From contig CAYLHO010000005.1 of NCBI GenBank assembly GCA_964383665.1, positions 1 through 39,626 of the forward strand: a stretch of 39,626 nucleotides of DNA, given 5' to 3'. Made by a program: the position numbers and the translations under genes. This DNA comes from UMGS687 sp964383665. Its GTDB lineage: Bacteria; Bacillota; Clostridia; Christensenellales; UBA1242. The notes under the pieces were generated by a model, which was not told where the DNA came from, made no database searches, and saw only the letters and a program-made list of their open reading frames with translations. Of this stretch, positions 6,810 through 15,300 are shown in pieces (position 1 is the first letter of the stretch; each line of letters starts with the position of its first letter).

Positions 6810-7751
6810 TTATTGCAATCCAACTCTTTGGCGCATTTCAGCAACATTGCCAGAAATATCCTTGTTATAGTTGTATTTAACGAAAACTTTTCCGCTTGCA
6901 GCAACGCTTGCTTTAATTCCGTTATAGTTATAAACGAGAGAATATTTTTCTGTTGAGTCGAAAGAAATAAATCTTCCTGTTGTCTTGTCAATTTTGATAA
7001 CGATATCAATTGATTGAATTTTTGGCAATCCCTCAACATTTCCAATAACATCTTTTAAAACTTCTTGATATGTTCCCCAAGCTTTGGAATTGAGCGTCAT
7101 GTCAAGTTCATAATATCTTTTCGATGGGTCATCTTTAAGATATGCCTTTGCTGTTGAACTGTTAATAACATAAGGAATTTCATATGTTGTTATTCTATAT
7201 TTTTCATACTCTTCTTTCATGCTATGAATGTTTGTTGGGGAGATTTGAACAAAGCCATTTGCAAGATCGAAGCACGTGTATGAAGTGAAAGTTTTGCCTG
7301 CGCCAATGTTAATTCCAAGATTTCCAACGTCAATTATTGTTTCAACGCCATTAACAACATAAATTTCGCTTAAGTTATCATAAATTTTTCTCTTTCCCGT
7401 GTAATCGATTGTAACAGGGAAACTTTCTGCATCGCCGTGAACAGTCCAAAGATATTCACGATAATTTTTGTGTTTTTTCTCCATTGCTAATGCGTAGTTA
7501 TATGCTTGCCATGCATTTGTGAAAACAAGTTTGGAAGAGTTTCCGCCCGACGAAGAAGAGCCAGATGAATTCCCTCCAGTTGGGTCGTCGGAAATTCCAT
7601 AGTCGAAATCGTCTTCAATTGGTGCATTAGTGTCGGCATCGGCTTTGCCAATTATGCTGTTAAAATCTGCCAAGGAAAGACCAACAGTTATGCAAATAAC
7701 TGCCATAATAATTGCAACAAAAACATGTAATTTCTTAACGCTTAATTTCAT
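6810..7751 (-). CDS. Exported protein, paralogue of the gene at 5786-6688
   Basis: A 313-residue protein with the same plan as its neighbour: N-terminal hydrophobic signal or anchor (about residues 8-28), the sequence KADADT after it, a Ser/Gly linker (about 58-73), then a soluble domain. The shared motifs are LKDDPSKRYYELDMTLNSK and IKIDKTTG. The first half of the soluble domain differs clearly, so the duplication is old. AGGAAGAG precedes the ATG at 7751. I see no clear terminator after it. Function unknown. Confidence 0.75.
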   Translation of the reverse strand: MKLSVKKLHVFVAIIMAVICITVGLSLADFNSIIGKADADTNAPIEDDFDYGISDDPTGGNSSGSSSSGGNSSKLVFTNAWQAYNYALAMEKKHKNYREYLWTVHGDAESFPVTIDYTGKRKIYDNLSEIYVVNGVETIIDVGNLGINIGAGKTFTSYTCFDLANGFVQISPTNIHSMKEEYEKYRITTYEIPYVINSSTAKAYLKDDPSKRYYELDMTLNSKAWGTYQEVLKDVIGNVEGLPKIQSIDIVIKIDKTTGRFISFDSTEKYSLVYNYNGIKASVAASGKVFVKYNYNKDISGNVAEMRQRVGLQ

Positions 7752-7797
7752 TTTCTCTTCCTGTGTTATATATTTTATTAATTAATTTAGCGTGACT

Positions 7798-7826
7798 ATT
7801 ATCTCACTTATCAATAAGATAGTCAA
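7798..7826 (-). promoter_or_regulatory. Promoter of the 313-residue exported protein
   Basis: On the minus strand TTGACT (7821-7826), 17-bp spacer, GATAAT (7798-7803). The region is flanked by a loose inverted repeat (GACTAT/ATAGTC) that could be a regulator site. Confidence 0.6.
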
Positions 7827-7879
7827 GTCTTTTTTATCTTTTGCATAATTATGCATTTTTTATGCCTTTCCCTCACATT

Positions 7880-7907
7880 TTGAATTTAACATAAAACGTG
7901 ATATAAT
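7880..7907 (+). promoter_or_regulatory. Promoter of sigH-like gene, predicted leaderless
   Basis: TTGAAT (7880-7885), 16-bp spacer, TATAAT (7902-7907). Only 7 nt separate the -10 box from the ATG at 7915, and there is no Shine-Dalgarno sequence, so the mRNA should begin at or next to the start codon. A second overlapping TATAAT lies at 7907-7912. Confidence 0.65.
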
Positions 7908-7914
7908 ATAATGT

Positions 7915-8508
7915 ATGGAAGATAGTGAGCTTTTACACAAAGCAAAACAAGGCGATGAGAAAAGTCTTGAATTACTCCTTGTTAAATTTAAGCCTCTTGC
8001 GTGCAAAATTGCCCGCAGGTATTTTCTTGCCGGCCAAGATGAGGAAGATTTGTATCAAGAAGCAATGATTGGTCTTTTCAAGGCGGAACAGTCTTTCAAC
8101 GAAAGTTTAGGTCAAGATTTTAAAAGTTTTGCCTCACTTTGCATTAATCGACAAATTCAAACTGCCGTTAAGAACTCAAACAGAAAGAAAAACCAAATTT
8201 TAAACAACTCGATAAGCCTTAACAATCAAGGCGGAATTGAAACGGCAACTGCCGACGAAGATCCTGAATTATATTTCATAATTCCTTCGTCCTTACCTTT
8301 GCCCGACGATGAACTTATCTATAAGGAAAAGATTGAAGAAATCAAAAAAGCAATTTCGCAAACCTTAAGCAATTACGAAAAAAAAGTTTTAACGCTCTAT
8401 CTTGAAGGTTTAAGTTACAAGGAAATGGCACAAAAACTTTCAAAGGAAACAAAAAGCATTGAGAACTGTCTTGCAAGAATCAAAAACAAGTTAAGTTATT
8501 TAAAATGA
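7915..8508 (+). CDS. sigH: RNA polymerase sigma factor, SigH (Spo0H)-like
   Basis: A 197-residue sigma-70-family protein. Region 2 spans about residues 10-85, with YFLAGQDEEDLYQEAMIGLFKAEQSF and FASLCINRQIQTAVK matching the SigH pattern. Region 4 is about 135-195, with a helix-turn-helix in LYLEGLSYKEMAQKLSKETKSIENCLARIKNKL. In Bacillota SigH drives transition-state, competence and early sporulation genes. The length is slightly below the usual 210-220, through a shorter linker. It has its own strong promoter with a start codon so close that no leader is possible, and it ends on TGA, which shows that TGA is a stop here. Distinguishing true SigH from a related alternative sigma would need a tree. 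Confidence 0.8.
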   Translation: MEDSELLHKAKQGDEKSLELLLVKFKPLACKIARRYFLAGQDEEDLYQEAMIGLFKAEQSFNESLGQDFKSFASLCINRQIQTAVKNSNRKKNQILNNSISLNNQGGIETATADEDPELYFIIPSSLPLPDDELIYKEKIEEIKKAISQTLSNYEKKVLTLYLEGLSYKEMAQKLSKETKSIENCLARIKNKLSYLK

Positions 8509-8537
8509 AAAAAATCGCTTCAAAAAAGCGATTTTTT
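8508..8537. terminator. Bidirectional terminator after sigH
   Basis: AAAAATCGCTT and AAGCGATTTTT pair around a short loop between the convergent sigH-like and protease genes. Confidence 0.9.
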
Positions 8538-8545
8538 GTTATTTT

Positions 8546-9667
8546 TTATAAAATTCCCCAAATAAAGGTTGAAAGCGTCACAAGCGACCCAAGAATTATA
8601 ACAGCCCAAAAGAACACCTTATCAAGCAAAGTTGGTTTAATTTCGGGTTCCATATAAAACCCAAGAATTTCATATGGAATTTTAACGCTCATTGTGTTTT
8701 TCATTGCATTTCTTGCAAAAATTATTGGCGATTGATTAAGTTCGATGTTTGGTTGCTCTGGACGAATATCCTTAAGAACCTCGTTTCTCATTGCCAAAAG
8801 AGTTTGGCGCTCGGCATATTTAACAACAGATTTTTCCGCATTAATTTTAAGAAGCATGCTGATTAGAAAAACAAGAAGCAAAATTAGAAGCGACAGGATC
8901 ACAATTATAAAAATCAGATTTGTGAAAATATTTCCACCAACAAGCAGGTTTGAAATTTTGGTGTAGAACCCTGCTCCAAAAATTCCTTTCGATTGCGCAA
9001 AATCAAAATAGACATTAAATGCGTTGTTCATAAAATGGATTATAATTGCTGGAACAAGGCTTTGAGAGTATAAAGTTACAACTGCCAAAATAATGCCAAT
9101 TATTGTTGCATAGAAGAACTGTCCAACATTAAGATGAATGAGCCCAAACATAAGCCCTGAAAGCAAAACTGCCTTTTTAAAACCAAGTTTCTTATAGGAA
9201 GAAAGAATCATTCCTCGATGGGTGAACTCCTCGCAAACTGCTGGCAAAACAGCAACAGAGAAAAGCGAAAGGAAGAATGTTCCCCAAGTTTGTTCTCCAC
9301 CTGCCGAAGTTGCCGTTCGATAGCCAAACATGCTTAAAATGTATGAAAAGAATGTGCTTACGAAAATGTTAAGAATGAAAACAATAATTCCAATTAAAAT
9401 TGAAATCATAACAACTTTAAAACTTGTTCCTTTAAAGCGGAAATCCTCCCATGTTTCAAAAGGCTTTTTTTTGTTTAGCTTTGAAAACAAAAGCCAAGGC
9501 AAAACAAACATTAACCCAACTTGAACAATAACTGTTAAAATTAAGTCTTGTGCGTTTCCAAGAAAAGAAAAAACGTCCATGGCAGTGCAAATCCTTATTG
9601 CAACAAGAAGAACCATGATTATAAAATATATTAAATTCGCGCTAAATAAATCGTTATGTTTTTTCAC
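8546..9667 (-). CDS. CPBP-family intramembrane metalloprotease
   Basis: A 373-residue multi-spanning membrane protein with the three CPBP (CAAX protease and bacteriocin-processing) motifs: EEFTHR, the FxxxH motif FGLIH, and HFMNN. The conserved Glu and His residues form the metal site in the membrane. About eight hydrophobic segments can be counted. A cytoplasmic C-terminal stretch (about residues 275-340) precedes a last helix. The family includes prenyl-protein proteases, bacteriocin immunity proteins and signalling proteases; the substrate here is unknown. The start is GTG at 9667 with an AGGAT site. A second CPBP gene lies 51 bp upstream on the same strand. Confidence 0.85.
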   Translation of the reverse strand: MKKHNDLFSANLIYFIIMVLLVAIRICTAMDVFSFLGNAQDLILTVIVQVGLMFVLPWLLFSKLNKKKPFETWEDFRFKGTSFKVVMISILIGIIVFILNIFVSTFFSYILSMFGYRTATSAGGEQTWGTFFLSLFSVAVLPAVCEEFTHRGMILSSYKKLGFKKAVLLSGLMFGLIHLNVGQFFYATIIGIILAVVTLYSQSLVPAIIIHFMNNAFNVYFDFAQSKGIFGAGFYTKISNLLVGGNIFTNLIFIIVILSLLILLLVFLISMLLKINAEKSVVKYAERQTLLAMRNEVLKDIRPEQPNIELNQSPIIFARNAMKNTMSVKIPYEILGFYMEPEIKPTLLDKVFFWAVIILGSLVTLSTFIWGIL

Positions 9668-9718
9668 TTTTTATCCTACTTTAACTATTATATAATTTTT
9701 TTTCGAAAATAAAACAAT

Positions 9719-10702
9719 TTAACCAAGAAATGTTCCCAAGCACCAAATTAAAACCGAGAGTCCAAGCCCAAGGAAAAACATTAACATTGAAGCCTTACTT
9801 GAAAATTTCCTGTCGGTTTGAGAATAGATTTGGTTATATGTTTCATTTGAAGAAATTTCCTCGTTTTCCCCTTTTCGTTCCTTAACTCCACGAAGAATAA
9901 GCCAAACAACAACTCCCGCCAAAATTGCAACCAAGAAAGAAAGGACAATAACAAGCGGAGTGAACGGTTGAGTTTCGGCAAGCCCCATGTTAAGAATAAT
10001 ATAGTTATAAACAACAACCGTTGCATTGTTAACGAAGTGAGTTACCATGCTTGCAACAATCGACCCCGTTTTAAGAACAACCGCGGCAAGAACAAGCCCA
10101 AGAATGAATTGATAGAAAAATTGCATTGCGCTTCCATGGGCAAGAGCAAAAAGCAAAGCTGAAATGAAAATTGCGCCAACATTTCCAAATTTCCTTAACC
10201 CATTGAAAACAATTCCTCGGAAAACAAGTTCTTCGCAAATTGCAGGAACAACCGCTAAAAGAAACAAGTTAAGAACAAGCCACCCGCCGTTTGAAAGGGG
10301 AAGTGGCAAACTTGAATCTGGGTTATAACCAATCATTTCCATAAGGGAAGATAAATAGTTAACAAGATATAGCGAACCAAAAAGGGTTATTAACGCAACA
10401 ACAATTGAAACAATAAGGTTAACCCAGCCAAACTTAAACTTAACAAGCCCTGCGCAAACATAGTTGGTTCTCGTAACTTTGTTATAGACAAAGAAAACGC
10501 CAAGAAGTGATCCGTTAACAATAATTAGATAGAGAGAATATAGCAAAGGACTTTCCGCAAAACTCTCAAGCCCCTGCGAGGTAGCAATTGGCGTGAAAAT
10601 CATTGAAAGAATAAGTCCAATCAAGATTGGAACAGCAATAACAATTAGATATCCAAGTCCACCGTCAAAATCGGTGTAAAAATTTCTTTTTTCTTTATTC
10701 AT
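9719..10702 (-). CDS. CPBP-family intramembrane metalloprotease
   Basis: A 327-residue multi-spanning membrane protein with the CPBP motifs EELVFRG, FALAH and HFVNN at the usual spacings, so the catalytic set is complete. It is clearly related to the gene downstream (8546-9667) but shorter, and its soluble loop near residues 280-305 is poorly conserved. The ATG at 10702 sits 7 nt from a consensus -10 box and lacks a Shine-Dalgarno site, so the mRNA is predicted leaderless. No terminator separates it from the second protease, so the two are probably co-transcribed. Confidence 0.85.
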   Translation of the reverse strand: MNKEKRNFYTDFDGGLGYLIVIAVPILIGLILSMIFTPIATSQGLESFAESPLLYSLYLIIVNGSLLGVFFVYNKVTRTNYVCAGLVKFKFGWVNLIVSIVVALITLFGSLYLVNYLSSLMEMIGYNPDSSLPLPLSNGGWLVLNLFLLAVVPAICEELVFRGIVFNGLRKFGNVGAIFISALLFALAHGSAMQFFYQFILGLVLAAVVLKTGSIVASMVTHFVNNATVVVYNYIILNMGLAETQPFTPLVIVLSFLVAILAGVVVWLILRGVKERKGENEEISSNETYNQIYSQTDRKFSSKASMLMFFLGLGLSVLIWCLGTFLG

Positions 10703-10709
10703 ATGTGTT

Positions 10710-10738
10710 ATTATAACAAACTTTTTAAAAAGTTACAA
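10710..10738 (-). promoter_or_regulatory. Promoter of the CPBP pair, predicted leaderless
   Basis: On the minus strand TTGTAA (10733-10738), 17-bp spacer, TATAAT (10710-10715), then 7 nt (AACACAT) to the ATG at 10702. No purine-rich ribosome site is present. Confidence 0.7.
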
Positions 10739-10749
10739 CGTTTATAAAC

Positions 10750-10779
10750 AAAAACAACGGCTTTCTTGGGCCGTTGTTT
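10750..10779 (-). terminator. Terminator of rnpB
   Basis: AACAACGGC and GCCGTTGTT form a 9-bp stem with a T-rich minus-strand tail, 12 bp beyond the RNase P RNA. It insulates rnpB from the protease promoter. Confidence 0.85.
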
Positions 10780-10790
10780 ATGATGTTGAA

Positions 10791-11129
10791 TAAGCTAGTC
10801 TGTAAGCCGAGTTCTGTATTAAATGGTCATCTATCTAGACGCAACGTTTCCGGTGCGTTCAAGCGGTGTTATTAAGAAGCAGGCGAACAACCCATGCGCT
10901 TCTTTTAACCTTACTCCGGGCGGGGTTTACATGTGCCGCAGTTGTTACCAACCGCGCGGTGAGCTCTTACCTCCCCTTTCCATCCTTACCAAGAAAACTT
11001 GGCGGTTTATTTCTGTTGCACTTTCCCTAAAGTCGCCTCCGCCGGCAGTTAACCGGCGCCCTGTTCTGTGGAGCTCGGACTTTCCTCATGTTCTTCACTA
11101 TAAAGACATGCGACCATCTGGCTAACTTA
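10791..11129 (-). ncRNA. rnpB: RNase P RNA (type A)
   Basis: On the minus strand the RNA contains the hallmark core GAGGAAAGUCCGAGCUCC near its 5' end and ACAGAACUCGGCUUA near its 3' end. The ends pair as helix P1: UAAGUUAG (11122-11129) with CUAGCUUA (10791-10798). Internal elements such as GGUAAGAGCUCACCGCGCGG and AAACCCCGCCCGGAG follow the ancestral type A fold, not the Bacillus type B fold. The length is about 339 nt. It is the catalytic subunit that trims the 5' ends of pre-tRNAs. An excellent promoter and a terminator flank it. Confidence 0.97.
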
Positions 11130-11136
11130 CAAAAAT

Positions 11137-11165
11137 ATTATATCAACTTTACAAAAAAATTGCAA
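11137..11165 (-). promoter_or_regulatory. rnpB promoter
   Basis: On the minus strand TTGCAA (11160-11165), 17-bp spacer, TATAAT (11137-11142), placed correctly for the 5' end of the RNA near 11129. It gives a useful local reference for promoter spacing, with 7 bp from the -10 box to the predicted RNA end. Confidence 0.85.
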
Positions 11166-11368
11166 GCCATAACCTAAACTTTTTTATCGTCTGAAAATTT
11201 ATTTGCCGACTCAAACTTTTTCCCATGTGCAAAAAAAAGTTTGTTTTTTTATTATTAAATATATATTTTTTGTTACAAAAATAAACATAATTTTATTATT
11301 ATAAAATTTAGTTATTTTGCACAAAAAATTGTCAACCAAAATTCTTAATTTTTTTGAGCTTTATAAGT

Positions 11369-11397
11369 TTGCAAACTAAAAAATTTTTTGCTAAAAT
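11369..11397 (+). promoter_or_regulatory. Promoter of the lipoprotein gene
   Basis: TTGCAA (11369-11374), 17-bp spacer, TAAAAT (11392-11397), with a leader of about 45 nt holding AGGAG. The bases between the rnpB promoter and this site are AT-rich, with nothing else evident. Confidence 0.7.
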
Positions 11398-11450
11398 AGC
11401 GTTGTGCATGGTCAAAGTTTTTTAAGCTTAACATGTTTAAAGGAGATTTT

Positions 11451-12068
11451 ATGAAAAAGAAAATTTTAAGTTTTGTTTTGGCTTTTTGCTTTCTTATCCC
11501 TTGCGCATTAGCACTTAACGCATGCAATGAAAACATTGAAACAGAAAAGTGCACCGTAACCAAAGAAGAATGGAACAACGCAATGGATTATGCGAAACAA
11601 GAAAATTTAACAATAAGCAGCAAAAACATTCCAGAAGGTAACTATTCAGCAACAGCGTCCGTCGTTAAATATGACGGCACAAAAATTTACTGGTCGCAAT
11701 GGTTCGAGGAAGACTCTGAAGCATCTCTTGTTGAATATTACTATATTAAAGACGGAAACATTTACACAAAAATTGAAAAGGGCGCAAAAGGAAATTCTTC
11801 CTACACAATTTCGAAAAGTGAATATGATGATGTTCTTGAAAATGAACGTCGAAACATTCTTAACAATCTTTCATACGATGATTTCAGTTTTAATGAAGAA
11901 ACAAAAGCGTATGTTTCAAACGATAATTGCATAACCGTTTCGTTTACGTTTGAAAACGGAAATTTGGCAAAAATTGATGTTGTTAAACTTAATAACAGTT
12001 CTGGATCTGTTCCTTTCAGAGAAACAACAACAATAACTTTCGAGAAAGTTACAATAACTCTTCCATAA
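11451..12068 (+). CDS. Lipoprotein, unknown
   Basis: A 205-residue protein. Residues 1-23 form a lipoprotein signal (MKKKILSFVLAFCFLIPCA...) followed by the lipobox LNAC, so Cys would be lipidated and the protein held on the outer face of the membrane. The mature part is acidic and beta-rich, with a pattern of short strands (KIYWSQWF, YYYIKDGNIYTKIEKG, CITVSFTFENGNLAKIDVV) reminiscent of small lipocalin-like or LolA-like lipoproteins, but I cannot assign a family. AGGAG precedes the ATG at 11451. It lies just upstream of the giant surface-protein unit, but a terminator separates them. Confidence 0.8.
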   Translation: MKKKILSFVLAFCFLIPCALALNACNENIETEKCTVTKEEWNNAMDYAKQENLTISSKNIPEGNYSATASVVKYDGTKIYWSQWFEEDSEASLVEYYYIKDGNIYTKIEKGAKGNSSYTISKSEYDDVLENERRNILNNLSYDDFSFNEETKAYVSNDNCITVSFTFENGNLAKIDVVKLNNSSGSVPFRETTTITFEKVTITLP

Positions 12069-12120
12069 ACAGCCAAAGTTGGTTTGCGGCGTTCGCCTGG
12101 CAAAACAAATAAGACAAAAA

Positions 12121-12151
12121 CTCACAAGATTAGTTTCTTGTGGGTTTTTTT
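12121..12151 (+). terminator. Terminator of the lipoprotein gene
   Basis: CACAAGA and TCTTGTG pair, followed by a run of seven T. Confidence 0.85.
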
Positions 12152-12277
12152 GCGATTATTATTTGTCGTTTTTTCTCTTTTTAGCACTAAAACGTTTGGA
12201 AAATAGATAAAAAAATGTTAAATATATATAATATAAAGTAAATTAGAGAAATTTATCTTTATCAAAAAGGAGCAAAA

Positions 12278-12376
12278 ATGCGAGAAATTTTAAGAAATCA
12301 ATTCTCACCAAAAGCATCGAAAGATGCAAGTTTTTTTGCTTCAACAAAATTATTAAATGAAAAATGGGGAAACTAA
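12278..12376 (+). CDS. 32-residue leader ORF before the giant surface protein
   Basis: ATG at 12278 follows AAGGAG with 6-nt spacing. The frame reads MREILRNQFSPKASKDASFF, then ASTKLLNEKWGN and TAA at 12374-12376. Its stop codon overlaps the AAGGAG site (12375-12380) of the next gene, whose ATG lies 13 nt after the stop. This is the typical layout of translational coupling. The peptide is basic, with no signal sequence or known motif. It could be a regulatory leader, a small protein, or the remains of a gene. Confidence 0.55.
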   Translation: MREILRNQFSPKASKDASFFASTKLLNEKWGN

Positions 12377-12389
12377 GGAGAAAAAAATT

Positions 12390-15300
12390 ATGAAGTTGAT
12401 GAGTTTTTGGAGTAAATTTTTAATTGCCCTTGCGATAACAATCTTCGCAACCTGCGGAGTTGTTGTTGGTGTTTTGGCAGGGCAAAAAGAAGAATTCAGC
12501 ATGGGCGGAACAATTAAATATTCCGTTCCTTCTTTCACGGTTGAATTTTTAGACTACGACAACAATGTTTTTAACACGCAAACTGTTTCGTATGGTCAAA
12601 ATGCAACTGCTCCATCTTCCAACCCGTCTAAAACTGGTTACACTTTTGCTGGCTGGGAAGATTACACAAACATAACAGCAAACCGCCAAGTTAAATCAAA
12701 GTGGACAGTTAACATCTACACCATAACTCTCAACAACCAAAGCGCAACAACTGCTGGAACTGCTGCTGTTTACTATAAATATGGAACCAGCACATTCTAC
12801 TCCAACTCTGGTTGCACAACAACCACAACTTCAATAACAGTTCCAACAAGAACTGGTTACACATTCGGCGGCTACTATTCCGCAGAAAATGGAAGCGGAA
12901 CGCAATATATAACAGCAGCTGGCGCTTTCACAAGCAGTTTCAATTCTGTTGTGAGCGTTGCTTCAAACCAAACCATTTATGCAAAATGGATTCCAAAAAA
13001 TTCATATTTACGAAAAGATTGGTTGTCTGTTTTAACAACAACAAATTCAAATTTCACCGCTCCAAACATTAAAACAATTCAATTCGTTAACACAATTCCA
13101 AGCGGAACAGGCTACACAACAGTTTCCGTTGGTGCAACCTCACAAACCGGCGAAACCGCTTGGACGGCTTCAACATCTGGCGTTTTAGATTTAACCGCAT
13201 ATGTTAAAGCGAACTCAAGCGCCTCATCAAAATATGACGTAATTTTCTACGCACCAGGAATCACATATGCTCCACTTGATTCATCTTTCCTCTTCTGCCC
13301 TCAAGAAATAGATAATCCATTAACTGACACTTTTGTAAATTTAACATCAATTTCATTTGGCAATTTTAACACAACAAACGTTACGAATATGTCTGGAATG
13401 TTTGCTTATTGCGCAGAATTAACAAACCTTAATCTTTCTAGCTTTAACACAAGCAGCGTTACAAACATGCTTGGTATGTTCGCATTCTGCAAAGAGCTTA
13501 CAACCCTTGACCTTTCAAGCTTCGATATGTCAGAAGTTACAACTGCAGAAATGATGCTCAATTGCTATGACCCATCTCTTGAAGGTGTTATGGTGTCCAA
13601 ATTGAGAACTGTTAAGACACCAAGTTCAATTAGCAGTGCTCTTTTTGTTGATCTTCCTGAATTAACCGGATATTTATGGGCTGACAGTGACAACCCATCA
13701 ACGTTCTACACAACAATTTCATCTTCAAACACCAACAAAACATTAATTGCAGTTTCAAACGAAGCTTACCTCAGAAAAGACTGGCTTACTGTTTTAGGTT
13801 CTGCTAATTCGCAATATACCGGACCTAACATTAAGAAAATCTACTTTGAAAGAACAATTCCAACCGGAACTGGTTACACAACAGTTTCTGTTGGAGCTTT
13901 GAATAAGCACGGAACATCGGCATTCGTTGCTGGAACTTCTGGAGTTTCCGACGTAACTGCGTATATTAAGGCAAACTCCTCTGATTCAACAAAATATGAC
14001 ATAACCTTCTATAGCCCAACAACAATTTTCGCGCCAGTTAATTCAAGCCTTTTGTTCTCCGACCCTAACACAAATTTCACAACAGAATTTGATGACGGAG
14101 TTGACCTTGATAATGCTTTAAGTAATTTATCGAACATCTATTTCGACAATTTCAGAACAACTTACACAACAAACATGTCAAAAATGTTCCTCAATTGCAT
14201 TTTCTTGTCTGGACCAAGCCTTGCAACCTTTGACACAACCAATGTTACAGATATGTCTTACATGTTTGCATACTGCATATCAATGAGCAACCTCTACTTT
14301 TCTGATTGTGCAAATTTCAAAACAAACAACGTTACAAACATGGCAGGAATGTTCCTTGGTTGTTCAAATTTAAGCATCAACCTTTCAACCTTCAACACAA
14401 GCAAAGTTACAAACATGAGCCGCATGTTCAAACAATGCGCAAAATTAACTGCTTACTCAAATATATCAAACCTCGACACAACAAATGTAACCGACATGTC
14501 ACACATGTTCTCTGGCTGCACGGGGGCAACAGGCCTTAACCTTTCAACTTTCAACACAAGCAAGGTTACAAACATGTCACACATGTTCTCTGGCTGCGAC
14601 AAACTTACAAGTCTCACCCTTTCCAGCTTTAGCACTGGCAGCGTTACAGACATGTCATACATGTTCTATCAATGTAGCGGACTTACAAGCCTTGACGTTT
14701 CAACTTTTAACACTGGGAATGTTACAGATATGTCTCACATGTTTGCAATGTCAACATCTGAAGGCGGCCTTCTCAATCAAACCCTCGTCAGCAACATCGC
14801 AAGCCTTAATCTTTCCAACTTTAACACAAGCAAAGTTACAAATATGGCATATATGTTCTGTGAATGCATTAACCTCACAAGCCTTACCCTTTCATCAAGT
14901 TTCGTTACAAACAACGTAACAGATATGGTTTCCATGTTTGCAAGATGCCGCACACTTACAAGCCTTGATCTTTCAAGTTTCGACATGTCGAAATGTACAG
15001 GTTCTTATGCCGTAAACGACATGTTCGTTGGCTGCTCGGCTTTAACAACAATTAAAACTCCGAAGGCAATGGGGTCGGTGACAGTCGATCTTCCAACACC
15101 AGACAACTATGCTTGGTTTAACAGCGAACTTACAACAACCTACACAACCCTTTCAAGTTCCAACATCAATAAGACACTTCTTCTTAAGAGAACATCTTAC
15201 ACCGTAAGATTTAATGCAAATGGTGGAACCGTTAACCCAGCAAGCAAAACAGTTACCTACAACTCAACCTATGGAACACTTCCAACTCCAGTTCGCGAAG

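Noticed and set aside
10823..11125. 100-residue open frame on the plus strand
   Set aside because: It lies wholly inside the RNase P RNA gene, which is read from the other strand.
14306..14986. Several 60-100 residue frames on both strands of the giant gene
   Set aside because: They are shadows of the repeat codons and lack ribosome sites.
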